Below, piece after piece: positions 16,007 to 24,377 of a DNA stretch of 64,000 nt (the first letter of the stretch is position 1; the number at the start of each line of letters is the position of its first letter). The stretch spans positions 3,348,001 to 3,412,000 of the forward strand of contig NZ_PTJS01000001.1 in NCBI RefSeq assembly GCF_002941025.1, given 5' to 3'. Below the pieces are notes generated by a model. That model was not told the origin of the DNA. It saw nothing but the letters and a program-made list of their open reading frames with translations, and ran no database searches. The DNA is from Streptomyces sp. QL37. Lineage in GTDB: Bacteria; Actinomycetota; Actinomycetes; Streptomycetales; Streptomycetaceae. Position numbers and translations under genes: made by a program.

Positions 16007-17316
16007 TGCGCGTCGCGATTCCGGAACTCGATCCGGCCACCCTGTACGACGTCACCGTCGACGACGGTCACTTCTCCACCGTCCGGGCCGTCGCCGAACG
16101 CGACGTGAACGACGCGGAGACCCCGGAGCTGTGGCCCGGCTTCACCGAGGCCCACGCCCACCTGGCGCTCCCGGCCAACTTCGACGACTCGCTCGACGAT
16201 CCGCGCATCTCCGCGATGCAGTACCTCTACCACGGGGTCACGCACGTCGTGGACCTGTTCGGCTTCCCGCTGGTCAAGGAGGGCTGGGAGCAGGGCAAGC
16301 GGGAGCTGGGCCTGCCCTGGCCCGAGGTGGCCCACTGCGGTTACGCCGCCACCGCGACCAAGGACATCGACGGCCACTACGGCCACGGCGTCGAGTTCCC
16401 CGCGCCGGTCTTCATGCTGAGCGTGCAGGAGGACCTCGCCACGGTGCTCGCGGCGAACAAGGCCCGTGGCGCGACCTTCCTGAAGGTCATGTACACCGAG
16501 GGCGCCGAACAGCCGGAGAGCAGCAAGCGCTTCTCCCGGCTCCCGGGCAATCTCCTCGCCCACGTACCGCGGGTGGCAGCCGAGCACGGTCTGAAGGCGG
16601 TCATCGACTGCAACACCCGCGACGAGGTGATGCAGGCCTACGCCTTCGGCTTCCGCATCTTCGCCCACCCGGTACGGGACGTCGGGCTGTCGGCGGCGGA
16701 CTGGCAGGCGCTCGAAGGCGCCCGGTTCGTGTCCACGCTCAGCGGTCTGCGCCCCATGATCATGGAGCGCGAGGACTTCCTGCGCGAGTACCAGAGGCCA
16801 GGGTTCCGTGAGACCCAGGACCTGGCCAACCTCGACTTCGTATCGAAGATCGAGGAACCGTTCGGCATCCAGTACGAGGTCCAGGACACCAGGACCGCAG
16901 CGCTGGTCAACATGCGCGACAACAGCCTGGCCGCGCTGGAGCGCGGGGCGCTGCTGATCGGCACGGACTGCGGCAACACCGGTGCGTTCCACGGCGACGC
17001 GCTCAAGGGCGAGCTGGACCTGCTGGCCGGGGACGATCTGGGCAAGCCCGGTCTGCGTGAGGCCCTGCTGCGTACGGCGACGACCACGGCCCGTGGCTTC
17101 TTCGACGAACTGTCCGGCCGCGAGCCCGGCACGGATCTCATCGCGGAGGGCAGCCCGGCCACGTTCAACCTGATCGACCCGGCCGCGGCCGGCCGGCCCC
17201 TGTCGCAGCTTCCCAGGGCCACGTACGTGCGGGGCGTGGCCGTGGACCGTACGGCGGTCGTGGCGGCCATCCAGGAACTGCGCGCCACCCCCACCCGAGG
17301 AAAGGTCACCGCATGA
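16006..17316 (+). CDS. Metal-dependent amidohydrolase-superfamily protein
   Basis: A 436-residue member of the amidohydrolase superfamily (imidazolonepropionase/prolidase-like branch). Metal and catalytic landmarks in order are WPGFTEAHAHLALP (HxH, residues about 45), a Lys in ATFLKVMYTEG (about 160, possible carboxylated Lys), KAVIDCNTRD, RIFAHPVRD (His about 220), and LLIGTDCGNTGAFHGDAL with the terminal Asp near residue 320. Such enzymes hydrolyse amide or cyclic amide bonds. Placed between a peptide-type ligase and an exporter, it could trim or mature the product or deactivate it for self-protection. One-base overlap with the ligase (TGATG) and four-base overlap with the exporter (ATGA) place it firmly in the operon. 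The exact reaction is unknown. Confidence 0.8.
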   Translation: MRVAIPELDPATLYDVTVDDGHFSTVRAVAERDVNDAETPELWPGFTEAHAHLALPANFDDSLDDPRISAMQYLYHGVTHVVDLFGFPLVKEGWEQGKRELGLPWPEVAHCGYAATATKDIDGHYGHGVEFPAPVFMLSVQEDLATVLAANKARGATFLKVMYTEGAEQPESSKRFSRLPGNLLAHVPRVAAEHGLKAVIDCNTRDEVMQAYAFGFRIFAHPVRDVGLSAADWQALEGARFVSTLSGLRPMIMEREDFLREYQRPGFRETQDLANLDFVSKIEEPFGIQYEVQDTRTAALVNMRDNSLAALERGALLIGTDCGNTGAFHGDALKGELDLLAGDDLGKPGLREALLRTATTTARGFFDELSGREPGTDLIAEGSPATFNLIDPAAAGRPLSQLPRATYVRGVAVDRTAVVAAIQELRATPTRGKVTA

Positions 17317-18599
17317 GCAGCCAGGAACGCCATGTCCTGAGCCCGCAGACCCGCAAGGTGCTGCTGGGCGTCAACTCCGGCATCGCGCTCGCCCACATCG
17401 GCAACTACATCTGGTTCCCCCACCTGATCTCGACGCTCGGCGTGGAGTACAGCGGCTTCTGGGCCGGGTTCGTGATGTTCCTGACGTACGTCGGACGGCT
17501 CAGCGCGACCTTCTTCTACGAGGGTGTCGCCGCCCGGTTCGGGACCCGCGCGAGCATCATCGCGGGCATCGCCGTGGAGGCCGTCGCGCTCGGCGGGATG
17601 GGCTTCGCGGACGGGGTGCCGTTCTACAGCCTGCTGGCCTTCTTCGTCGGCTTCGGCTCGGGGATCTCCTTCCCGGGGCTGAAGAACATCCTCGGCACGC
17701 TGCCGGAGGCGGACCGGCCCAAGGCCTTCTCCTCGTTCCAGATGTCCTGCCAGCTCGGTGTCATCGCGGGCGCCGTGATCGGCGGTCTCTTCCTCGGCTC
17801 CTCGATGACGGTCCTGTTCCTGGTGGTGTTCGTCCTGTTCGCCGGCTACTGCGCGGCGGCGGCCTCGTTCATCCCGGCCGACGCGGGCGGGCAGGCCGCC
17901 CCGGCGGCCAAGGACACCCCGCTGGTCAACGTGGCCATCCTCAAGGGCCTGCAGCTCGGCGGTGGCGGCAGCTACTTCCTGCTCTCCAGCGTCTTCTGGA
18001 TCCTGTCGATCAGCTTCCTGGTCGGCATGCCGCTGCACATGGAGGAGTTCGCCGCGGACCTGCCGGTCTCCACCCCGTTCTGGATCACCGGCCTGGCGCT
18101 CCTGGTGCTTCAGTACCCGGCCTTCCGCTACATGTCGAAGCACCTGCGGCCCGGTCAGGTCATGGGCGTCGCGTTCCTCGCGATGGCGGCGGCGTACGCC
18201 CTGTTCGGCGCCGGGCAGACCTCGGTGTGGGTGGTCGTGGGCTGCCTGGTCGTGGTCTTCGGCGACATCCTGTTCACGCCGTCCTTCGACCTCTGGGTCG
18301 CCAACCGGATGCCGGCGGACCGCCTCGCGCGGGCGATGGGCGCCATGCACTTCTTCCGCAGCTTCGGCAACATGGTCGGCACCCTCGCCGCCGGCGCGCT
18401 CTACGACCTCTCGCGCTCCACCGACATCCCGGGCCTCAACTGGTACGTCGTCGGTGCGATCGCGGTGGTCTGCGCCGCCGTCAGCTTCTCCTCCGCGAAG
18501 AAGGAGAGCGCCTCGGCAGAGAGCACACCGGCGTTCGCGAAGGCCGAGGAGCCGCCCGCCGCCGCGGAGACCCGTCAGGCGGCCGACACCACGGCCTGA
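17313..18599 (+). CDS. Major facilitator superfamily transporter (probable product exporter)
   Basis: A 428-residue membrane protein with about 12 hydrophobic helices arranged as two six-helix halves. The loop after helix 2 carries VGRLSATFFYEGVAARFGTR, a variant of the MFS Gly-x-x-x-Asp-Arg/Lys motif, and the second half shows YPAFRYMSKHLRPGQ in the matching place. The tail after residue 390 is hydrophilic and Ala/Glu-rich. It is the last gene of the operon (ATGA overlap with the amidohydrolase) and is followed by a strong hairpin at 18631-18681. Its position suggests export of, and so resistance to, the operon's product. Transport direction cannot be proven from sequence. Confidence 0.85.
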   Translation: MSSQERHVLSPQTRKVLLGVNSGIALAHIGNYIWFPHLISTLGVEYSGFWAGFVMFLTYVGRLSATFFYEGVAARFGTRASIIAGIAVEAVALGGMGFADGVPFYSLLAFFVGFGSGISFPGLKNILGTLPEADRPKAFSSFQMSCQLGVIAGAVIGGLFLGSSMTVLFLVVFVLFAGYCAAAASFIPADAGGQAAPAAKDTPLVNVAILKGLQLGGGGSYFLLSSVFWILSISFLVGMPLHMEEFAADLPVSTPFWITGLALLVLQYPAFRYMSKHLRPGQVMGVAFLAMAAAYALFGAGQTSVWVVVGCLVVVFGDILFTPSFDLWVANRMPADRLARAMGAMHFFRSFGNMVGTLAAGALYDLSRSTDIPGLNWYVVGAIAVVCAAVSFSSAKKESASAESTPAFAKAEEPPAAAETRQAADTTA

Positions 18600-18630
18600 C
18601 GGTTCGTGCCATCCCCCCACACGCCCCCCA

Positions 18631-18681
18631 CACGCAGAGGGACCCGGCCCGCGAAAGCGGACCGGGCCCTCTGTGTGCGTG
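18631..18681. terminator. Bidirectional hairpin terminator between operon end and LAETG gene
   Basis: A long imperfect inverted repeat: the arm from CACGCAGAGGG through CCCGC, a GAAA loop, then GCGG through CCTCTGTGTGCGTG. It lies between the stops of the convergent MFS gene (18599) and the LAETG protein gene (18701), and so can serve both strands. Confidence 0.8.
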
Positions 18682-18700
18682 TGCGTCTACCGCGGCCTGA

Positions 18701-19354
18701 CTAGGCGGCGGTACGACCGCCGCCCGCCAGACGCGGCAGGACGCGGAAGCCGATGCCACCGGCGATCATCGTCGCGGCACCGATCAGCAGGAACGTGGTC
18801 TCGGCCGCACCGGTCTCGGCGAGCTCGTCCTTGCCCTTGCCCTGTTCGACCGGCTGGTTGCCGATGCTGTCGGTGTCGGTGTTGTCACCGGCGTCCGGGT
18901 AGGACGGGTCGGACGGGGCGGTGGTGACCCCGTCGCTGGGCCCGTCGGTCGGGGTGTCCGTCGGGGTGTCCGTCGGGCCGTCGGTGGGCTCGTCGGTCGG
19001 CTCCTCGGTCGGAGGCTCCTCCGTGGGCGGCTCCTCCGTCGGCGGCTCCTCGGTCGGAGGCTCCTCCGTCGGCGGCTCCTCGGTCGGAGGCTCCTCCGTC
19101 GGCGGCTCCTCCGTGGGGGGCTCCTCCCCGCCCGGGTTGGTGGGGTCTTCCCCGCCCGGGTTCGTCGGGTCTTCCCCGCCCGGGTTGGTCGGGTCTTCCC
19201 CGCCCGGGTTCGTCGGGTCGGTCACGTCGACGACACCGAAAATGTCGCCGATAACCGACGCCTGAGCGGCACCTGCGGCGCAGAGCGAGGCACCCGCAGC
19301 GATAACCGCACCAGCGGCTATCCGCGCGACGCGGATTCGCGTCTTCTTGGTCAT
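18701..19354 (-). CDS. Sortase-anchored surface protein with Pro-rich repeats and LAETG motif
   Basis: A 217-residue exported protein. Residues 1-32 form a signal peptide (MTKKTRIRVARIAAGAVIAA, then an Ala-rich end AAGAAQA). Next come four exact DPTNPGGE octads, eight PPTEE pentads, and a PTD-rich stretch. The C-terminus has the sorting signal LAETG (about residue 180), a hydrophobic helix and the Arg-containing tail RVLPRLAGGG. LAxTG is the motif used by class E sortases in Streptomyces, so the protein is expected to be covalently anchored in the wall. The repeats should form an extended spacer; there is no obvious folded ligand-binding domain. The ATG at 19354 has GGGGG 9 bases upstream. 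A stalk or spacer role is inferred; a binding partner is unknown. Confidence 0.85.
   Translation of the reverse strand: MTKKTRIRVARIAAGAVIAAGASLCAAGAAQASVIGDIFGVVDVTDPTNPGGEDPTNPGGEDPTNPGGEDPTNPGGEEPPTEEPPTEEPPTEEPPTEEPPTEEPPTEEPPTEEPPTEEPTDEPTDGPTDTPTDTPTDGPSDGVTTAPSDPSYPDAGDNTDTDSIGNQPVEQGKGKDELAETGAAETTFLLIGAATMIAGGIGFRVLPRLAGGGRTAA
19001..19120 (-). repeat. Eight 15-bp tandem repeats coding PPTEE
   Basis: Eight consecutive 15-bp units (consensus CTCCTCSGTSGGMGG on the plus strand) encode PPTEE pentads in the LAETG surface protein. Units alternate at the synonymous positions, giving a higher-order 30-bp pattern typical of expansion by unequal exchange. Copy number changes would keep frame. 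Confidence 0.9.
19124..19219 (-). repeat. Four 24-bp tandem repeats coding DPTNPGGE
   Basis: Four 24-bp units that are nearly identical at DNA level encode four DPTNPGGE octads directly after the signal-peptide region of the LAETG protein. The 24-bp period preserves frame, so length variation between strains is expected. Confidence 0.9.
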
Positions 19355-19663
19355 CTGTTGCTACCCCCAGTAGCTGATCTTGTCGATGGAGCAGCCATAT
19401 GCGGTCCACGGCCCTGCGGGGTCACACTCTCTGCAGGGCCACGCCGTACCGTGGTCATCCCGCCCGCCCCCGATCACACCTGTCCCAGACATACGCGTGC
19501 TGCTCTAGCACCCTGTCCAGAGTTAAGGACTACGTCAAGGCCGTTCCGGGGCATACGGGCCACTATGGGGGTTCTTGACGGGTATTCGGAATCACGACTG
19601 TGACTCATTCGCCACAGCTCCCCCTCAACTCCCCTGCGCTCCCGACGGGGTGAGAACACGGAA
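19355..19663. promoter_or_regulatory. Intergenic region upstream of LAETG gene
   Basis: A roughly 310-bp region between the LAETG gene start and the prfB terminator. It must hold the LAETG promoter on the minus strand. It is less GC-rich than its surroundings around 19500-19610, and I see no conserved small gene or hairpin within it. Confidence 0.3.
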
Positions 19664-19693
19664 GGGCCCGGACAGGAAAGCCTGTCCGGGCCC
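19664..19693 (-). terminator. prfB: Terminator of prfB
   Basis: A perfect 13-bp stem (GGGCCCGGACAGG / CCTGTCCGGGCCC) with an AAAG loop, 19 bp beyond the prfB stop on the minus strand. Confidence 0.85.
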
Positions 19694-19712
19694 AACAGCC
19701 GTACGGCCGCCG

Positions 19713-20819
19713 CTACTTCTCACTCTGCTTACGCCAGCGGATGCCCGCCTCGATGAAGCCGTCGATCTCGCCGTTGAAGACCGCTTCCGGGTTGCCGATC
19801 TCGAACTCCGTACGCAGGTCCTTGACCATCTGGTACGGATGGATGACGTAGGAACGCATCTGGTTGCCCCAGGAGTTGCCGCCGTCACCCTTGAGCGCGT
19901 TCATCTTCGCCTGCTCCTCCTGGCGGCGGCGCTCGAGGAGCTTCGCCTGGAGGACGTTCATCGCGGACGCCTTGTTCTGGATCTGCGAGCGCTCGTTCTG
20001 GCAGGAGACCACGATGCCGGTGGGCAGGTGGGTCAGGCGCACCGCGGAGTCCGTGGTGTTGACGCCCTGGCCGCCGGGGCCCGAGGAGCGGTACACGTCG
20101 ACGCGGAGCTCGGACTCGTCGATCTCGACGTGGTCCGTCTGCTCGACCACGGGCAGCACCTCGACACCCGCGAAGGACGTCTGGCGGCGGCCCTGGTTGT
20201 CGAACGGCGAGATCCGCACGAGCCGGTGGGTGCCCTGCTCGACGGAGAGCGTGCCGTAGGCGTACGGGACCTCCACCGAGAAGGTGGTCGACTTGATGCC
20301 GGCCTCCTCGGCGTAGGCCGTCTCGTAGACCTCGGTCTTGTAGTTGTGCCGCTCCGCCCAGCGGAGGTACATGCGCTGGAGCTTCTCGGCGAAGTCCGCG
20401 GCGTCGACGCCACCGGCCTCGGCCCGGATGGTGACCAGGGCCTCGCGCGCGTCGTACTCGCCGGAGAGGAGGGTGCGGACCTCCATCTCGTCCAGCGCCT
20501 TGCGCACGGACTCCAGCTCGGCCTCCGCCTCGCTGAGGGCATCGGCGTCACCCTCGTCCTCAGCGAGCTCGAACATGATGCCGAGATCGTCGATCCGGCC
20601 ACGGAGCGCCTCGGTCTTGCGAACCTCGGCCTGGAGGTGCGAAAGCTTGCTGGTGATCTTCTGCGCCGCCTCCGGGTCGTCCCAGAGGGACGGCACCGCC
20701 GCCTGCTCCTCGAGCGCGGCGATATCAGCCCTCATCGCATCGAGGTCCAGGACGGCCTCGATCGACCCCATGGTCGAGGAGAGGGACTTCAGCTCTTCGG
20801 AAATATCGACGACTGCCAC
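19713..20819 (-). CDS. prfB: Peptide chain release factor 2
   Basis: A 368-residue class I release factor. The peptidyl-transferase motif [10 protein letters not shown] contains GGQ, the stop-codon tripeptide region is [12 protein letters not shown] (SPF, reading UGA and UAA), and the C-terminus has [11 protein letters not shown]. The N-terminus [20 protein letters not shown] fits actinobacterial RF2, so the GTG at 20819 is chosen. The longer reading to 20885 adds residues not typical of the family. There is no internal frameshift site: the frame is continuous, unlike the autoregulated gene of E. coli. It is followed by a perfect hairpin and lies 69 bp beyond the stop of the kinase gene, on the same strand. 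Confidence 0.96.
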   Translation of the reverse strand: MAVVDISEELKSLSSTMGSIEAVLDLDAMRADIAALEEQAAVPSLWDDPEAAQKITSKLSHLQAEVRKTEALRGRIDDLGIMFELAEDEGDADALSEAEAELESVRKALDEMEVRTLLSGEYDAREALVTIRAEAGGVDAADFAEKLQRMYLRWAERHNYKTEVYETAYAEEAGIKSTTFSVEVPYAYGTLSVEQGTHRLVRISPFDNQGRRQTSFAGVEVLPVVEQTDHVEIDESELRVDVYRSSGPGGQGVNTTDSAVRLTHLPTGIVVSCQNERSQIQNKASAMNVLQAKLLERRRQEEQAKMNALKGDGGNSWGNQMRSYVIHPYQMVKDLRTEFEIGNPEAVFNGEIDGFIEAGIRWRKQSEK

Positions 20820-20888
20820 AGGACCAGCGTAACGGCTGGACGAGTGAACCAGCCCCTCCCCTGGGTTCCGGCCCTTCCGGGGCACCTC

Positions 20889-22127
20889 TCACGGCGCTGC
20901 GGGCGCCGAGTTCCGGGAGTCCTCGGGCGAACCCCCGGTGTCGTCGCCGCTCATGGCGAACCAGCCGCCCACCCCTATCGCCGCACACAGGGCGACAGCC
21001 GCGACACCCAGGGTGATCCTCCGTTTCCGGACGGCGGCCGACTTGTTCCGGGCCGAGCCGGGGCGCGGACGGCCGGGGGCGCGCGGCGCGCGGGCCGTGC
21101 CGAGGGGGCCGCCGGAGAGCTCGTCGGGGGCGGGGACGCGCATGCTCGTGTGGGTGTCCCGGTTGGAGTCCGGGGAGGAGCCCGGCACCAGCGGGACCGC
21201 GCCGCGGCGGCGGGGCTCCTCGGGGGCGGGCGTGTACTGCTGTTCGTCGTACGCCTGCGGCTCGGCCTCGTTGTCCGGCTCGTCGACGTCGAGCGGGGGT
21301 ATCCCGGCCAGCAGCGGGAGCAGCTCCCGCAGGCGGGTCGCCAGCTCGGAGGCGCGCAGCCGGGAGGCCGGGGCCTTGGCAAGGCACTGGACGAGGAGCT
21401 GCCAGAGCTCCTCCGGGATGCCCGGGAGCGGGACGACCGTCTCGGTCACATGGCGGCGCAGGACGGCCCCCGGGTGGCCGCCGCCGAAGGGGGTGAAACC
21501 GGCGAGGAGCTCGTAGAGCACGGTGGCGAGGGCGTAGATGTCCACCGCGGCGCGGGGCGGGAGGCCCTCGACGATCTCGGGGGCCAGATAGTCCGGCGTA
21601 CCGATGATCTTGGTGGCCTTGGTGCGGCGCGGGGTGTCGATCAGCTTGGCGACACCGAAGTCGGTGAGCAGCGCGGGGTGCGATCCGCCGGGGCCGAGCG
21701 GGCCCTCCATGTCGAGCAGGATGTTCTCCGGCTTGACGTCGCGGTGGACCACTCCCGCGCGGTGCGCGGCGGCGAGACCGTCGGCGACGTCCGCGATGAT
21801 CGCCGCGGCGGCCTCGGGCGCGAGGCGGCGCTCCCGGTCCAGGCGGGTGCGCAGATCGGTGCCCCGCACCAGGTCCATCACCAGCGCCAGGTCGGTGCCG
21901 TCCACCACGAGGTCGCGGACGGCGACGACGTGCGGATGCCCGAGCCCGAGCAGCGCGGTGCGCTCCTGCACGAAGCGGCCCACGAGCTCCTGGTCGGACG
22001 CGAGGTCCTCACGGAGCAGCTTGATGGCGACCGGGCCCTCCGGCCCCTCGCCGAGCCACACCGTGCCGGCGCTGCCGCGCCCCAGGATCTGGTGGGCGGT
22101 GTACCGGCTGCCGATATTCCGTGCCAA
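20889..22127 (-). CDS. pkaB: Membrane-anchored Ser/Thr protein kinase (PkaB-like)
   Basis: A 412-residue Hanks-type kinase. The kinase domain spans residues 1-270: ILGRGSAGTVWLGEG (P-loop), VAIKLLRED (Lys), VVHRDVKPENILLDM (catalytic loop), LLTDFGVAKL (DFG) and GTPDYLAPEIVEG. A Pro/Glu-rich juxtamembrane linker follows, then one transmembrane helix (ITLGVAAVALCAAIGVGGWF) and a 25-residue external tail with no PASTA or other sensor repeat. The start is the TTG at 22127 with GAGGGAG upstream; longer readings run into the neighbouring kinase gene. The symbol rests on synteny with the S. coelicolor prfB-pkaB-pkaA arrangement and near-identical length. Confidence 0.88.
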   Translation of the reverse strand: MARNIGSRYTAHQILGRGSAGTVWLGEGPEGPVAIKLLREDLASDQELVGRFVQERTALLGLGHPHVVAVRDLVVDGTDLALVMDLVRGTDLRTRLDRERRLAPEAAAAIIADVADGLAAAHRAGVVHRDVKPENILLDMEGPLGPGGSHPALLTDFGVAKLIDTPRRTKATKIIGTPDYLAPEIVEGLPPRAAVDIYALATVLYELLAGFTPFGGGHPGAVLRRHVTETVVPLPGIPEELWQLLVQCLAKAPASRLRASELATRLRELLPLLAGIPPLDVDEPDNEAEPQAYDEQQYTPAPEEPRRRGAVPLVPGSSPDSNRDTHTSMRVPAPDELSGGPLGTARAPRAPGRPRPGSARNKSAAVRKRRITLGVAAVALCAAIGVGGWFAMSGDDTGGSPEDSRNSAPAAP

Positions 22128-22273
22128 GACTGCTCCCTCAGCGGCTGGCGTTGACCCCCGGTCGACAAAGTTACGCGGCGATCGGGGTGTTGCGTGCCCT
22201 GGATGGCGCCAACCTTCACTTCTGCGGGCGAATTGGGCCCGCGGAAGTCGACAAAGACACAGAGTGGAGGCTG

Positions 22274-23923
22274 TTACTGACCGGTCGAGCCGCCGGAGCT
22301 GCTTCCGCCGAGGTCCTCGAACCAACCGGTGACCGTGCCGATGCCGTCCCCTATGGCGTCCCAGAAGCTCTTGCCCTGGGCGACCCAGTCCTGAAGCGGC
22401 GTCAGCTCCCAGATGAGCCAGGCGGCGACGACCAGCAGCACCACTGAGAACAGGCACCCCTTGAGGCAGCCGAGGCCGGGGATGCGCATCGGGTTGGCGC
22501 TGCGCTGCCTCGGCTGGCGCGGGGCCGGGGGCTGGGGCGCCGGCTGCTGCGGCGGCGCGTACTGCTGGCGCTGCGGCTGCTGCCGTTGCGGGGGCCGCTG
22601 CTGCTGGGGTTGCTGCTGCGGCTGGTAGCGCTGGGGCTGCTGCCGCGGGTACTGCTGGGCCTGCGGCGGCTGCTGGTGGCGGGGCTGCTGCTGCCCCTGC
22701 GGCGCCTGCTGGCGCTGAGGGCGGCGGCGCAGCGGGTCCTGGCTCGGGTCGAGGTACTGGACCTGCGTCTGCTCGTTGCGGTCCCGGGCGGCGCGGAGCT
22801 GGGACTGCCACGGGTGCGGCTCGTCGGGCCCCGGCGGGCCGTCGGGGCGCGGCGGCACGGGCGGCATCATCGCGGTCGGGTCCGCCTGGCCGCCCCCGCC
22901 CGGGGTCTGCCGCATCACGCTGGTGGCGGCCGACGGGTCGTACGAGCCCGCGTTGCTCGGCAGCACCTGGGTCGGGTCGGCCGCGCCCGGGGTCTCCGGG
23001 ACGGCGGCGGGCGCCGGGTCGGGCGCGAGCAGGGCGCCCACACCCTCGGCGGCCGCGATCTGCGCCGAGTTCGCGTGCACGCCGATGCCGGCGCCGACCG
23101 TACGCAGCGCACGGGCGAGGTTCACGGCGCTGGGCCGCTGGTCCGGGTCCTTGCGCAGACAGCGCTCGATGACCGTCCACAGGGGCTCCGGGACGGTGCT
23201 GGGCCGCCGCGGCTCCTCGCTGAGGTGGCGGTGAAGGACCTCCAGCGCGGTGCCGCCCGCGAACGGGGGACGGCCGGTGACCAGCTCGTACAGCAGGATC
23301 CCCGCGCCGTAGACGTCCACGGCCGAGGTCTGCGGGCGGCCCTCGGCGGACTCGGGCGCCACATAGGCGGGCGTGCCGACGAACTCATGGGTCCGGGTCA
23401 GCCCCGGGGAGTCCGCGAGGCGCGCGATGCCGAAGTCGGTGAGCATCGGGTGCATCTCGCCGTCGCGCTCGTCGAGCAGCACGTTGGCGGGCTTCAGGTC
23501 GCGGTGCACGACGCCGTCGGCGTGGCTCGCGGCCAGCGCGTCCGCGATCTGGGCCGTGAGCAGCGAGGCGGCGACCGGGGTGAGCGGGCCGTTCTCGCGG
23601 AGGTACCGATGCAGGTCGGGGCCGTCGACCAGGTCCATCACCAGGGCGAGGAGATCGCCCTCGACGACGAGGTCCCTGGTGCGCACGATGTTCGCGTGGG
23701 TGAGCCGCAGCAGCACGGAGCGCTCGCGCAGGAACCGCATCACGACGTCCGCGTCGTTGGCGAGCTCCTCCTTGAGCACCTTGATCGCAACGGTCTCGCC
23801 GGGCTGCCCGGCGACGGCCGCCTCGGCGCCCGCGGTCTCCCGCTGGCGGGCTCGCCAGACGGTGCCCGTGGCGCCGCGTCCGAGCGGCTCCTCGAGCAGG
23901 TACTTGCTGCCTACCGGCCGCAC
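22274..23923 (-). CDS. pkaA: Membrane-anchored Ser/Thr protein kinase with Gln/Pro-rich linker (PkaA-like)
   Basis: A 549-residue Hanks-type kinase. The kinase domain spans residues 1-285: PLGRGATGTVWRAR, VAIKVLKEELAND, VVHRDLKPANVLLDE, MLTDFGIARLA and GTPAYVAPESAEG. Residues about 380-480 are an extreme Gln/Pro/Arg-rich low-complexity linker (QQPQRYQPQQQPQQQRPPQR). A transmembrane helix follows (GCLFSVVLLVVAAWLIWEL) with a short external Gly/Ser tail. The GTG at 23923 is chosen because the kinase homology starts five residues later and GGGAG lies about 10 bases upstream. It is tandem with the PkaB-like gene (146-bp gap) and divergent from the FHA-domain gene. FHA domains bind phosphothreonine, so that protein may be a substrate. 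Confidence 0.88.
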   Translation of the reverse strand: MRPVGSKYLLEEPLGRGATGTVWRARQRETAGAEAAVAGQPGETVAIKVLKEELANDADVVMRFLRERSVLLRLTHANIVRTRDLVVEGDLLALVMDLVDGPDLHRYLRENGPLTPVAASLLTAQIADALAASHADGVVHRDLKPANVLLDERDGEMHPMLTDFGIARLADSPGLTRTHEFVGTPAYVAPESAEGRPQTSAVDVYGAGILLYELVTGRPPFAGGTALEVLHRHLSEEPRRPSTVPEPLWTVIERCLRKDPDQRPSAVNLARALRTVGAGIGVHANSAQIAAAEGVGALLAPDPAPAAVPETPGAADPTQVLPSNAGSYDPSAATSVMRQTPGGGGQADPTAMMPPVPPRPDGPPGPDEPHPWQSQLRAARDRNEQTQVQYLDPSQDPLRRRPQRQQAPQGQQQPRHQQPPQAQQYPRQQPQRYQPQQQPQQQRPPQRQQPQRQQYAPPQQPAPQPPAPRQPRQRSANPMRIPGLGCLKGCLFSVVLLVVAAWLIWELTPLQDWVAQGKSFWDAIGDGIGTVTGWFEDLGGSSSGGSTGQ

Positions 23924-24377
23924 GTCATGCGCTCCCTGCTGATCGTTGTGCTTGCGGTCCCCCGGGGCCCGCCGGATGTTCCGGCCCACTCTAATGCCGC
24001 CGTACGGGGCACCGGCCTGTCGTCCTCGATGCCGCCGTGCGGGGCACCGGTCTGTCGTCCTCCGGCCGTGTCGCCGCTGTGTCCACGGGAAGACGCCCAC
24101 ACGGAAGAGTTGGTTGCCGAACGAGTGTGCAGCACGTCCTCGGCAGGACCAAGCAGGCACTTTTGCACCCACACTCGGCCATTCAAGATCACTTAGCGGC
24201 CACCCCCGGGCGTGTTGTCAGTGGCAGGTGCGAGGATGCCTGCAGCACAGAACTGTGGGGTCGGGAGCCTCATGTTCCGTGACGACCTGTACCGGACGAC
24301 GCGTCCGTGCCGGGTGGGGGGAATCACAGGGCATTTCCCCTGCCGGGCACCCCGCGCAGAAGGGACCGCTGACGGCG
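23924..24377. promoter_or_regulatory. Divergent region between kinase and FHA/EccC-like gene
   Basis: A 454-bp region without a supportable gene. It includes a 35-bp tandem duplication (23994-24063) and must hold promoters for both directions. GAAGGGA about 11 bases before the ATG at 24378 is the likely ribosome site of the FHA gene. No promoter hexamers stand out. Confidence 0.35.
23994..24063. repeat. Two-copy 35-bp tandem direct repeat
   Basis: Positions 23994-24028 and 24029-24063 are adjacent copies of a 35-bp unit beginning ATGCCGCCGT, with three mismatches. They sit about 70 bp upstream of the kinase start at 23923 and could affect its promoter. Confidence 0.85.

Noticed and set aside
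19713..20819. Programmed frameshift in prfB
   Set aside because: The release-factor frame is continuous from start to stop, with no in-frame early TGA or slippery CTTT-TGA site.
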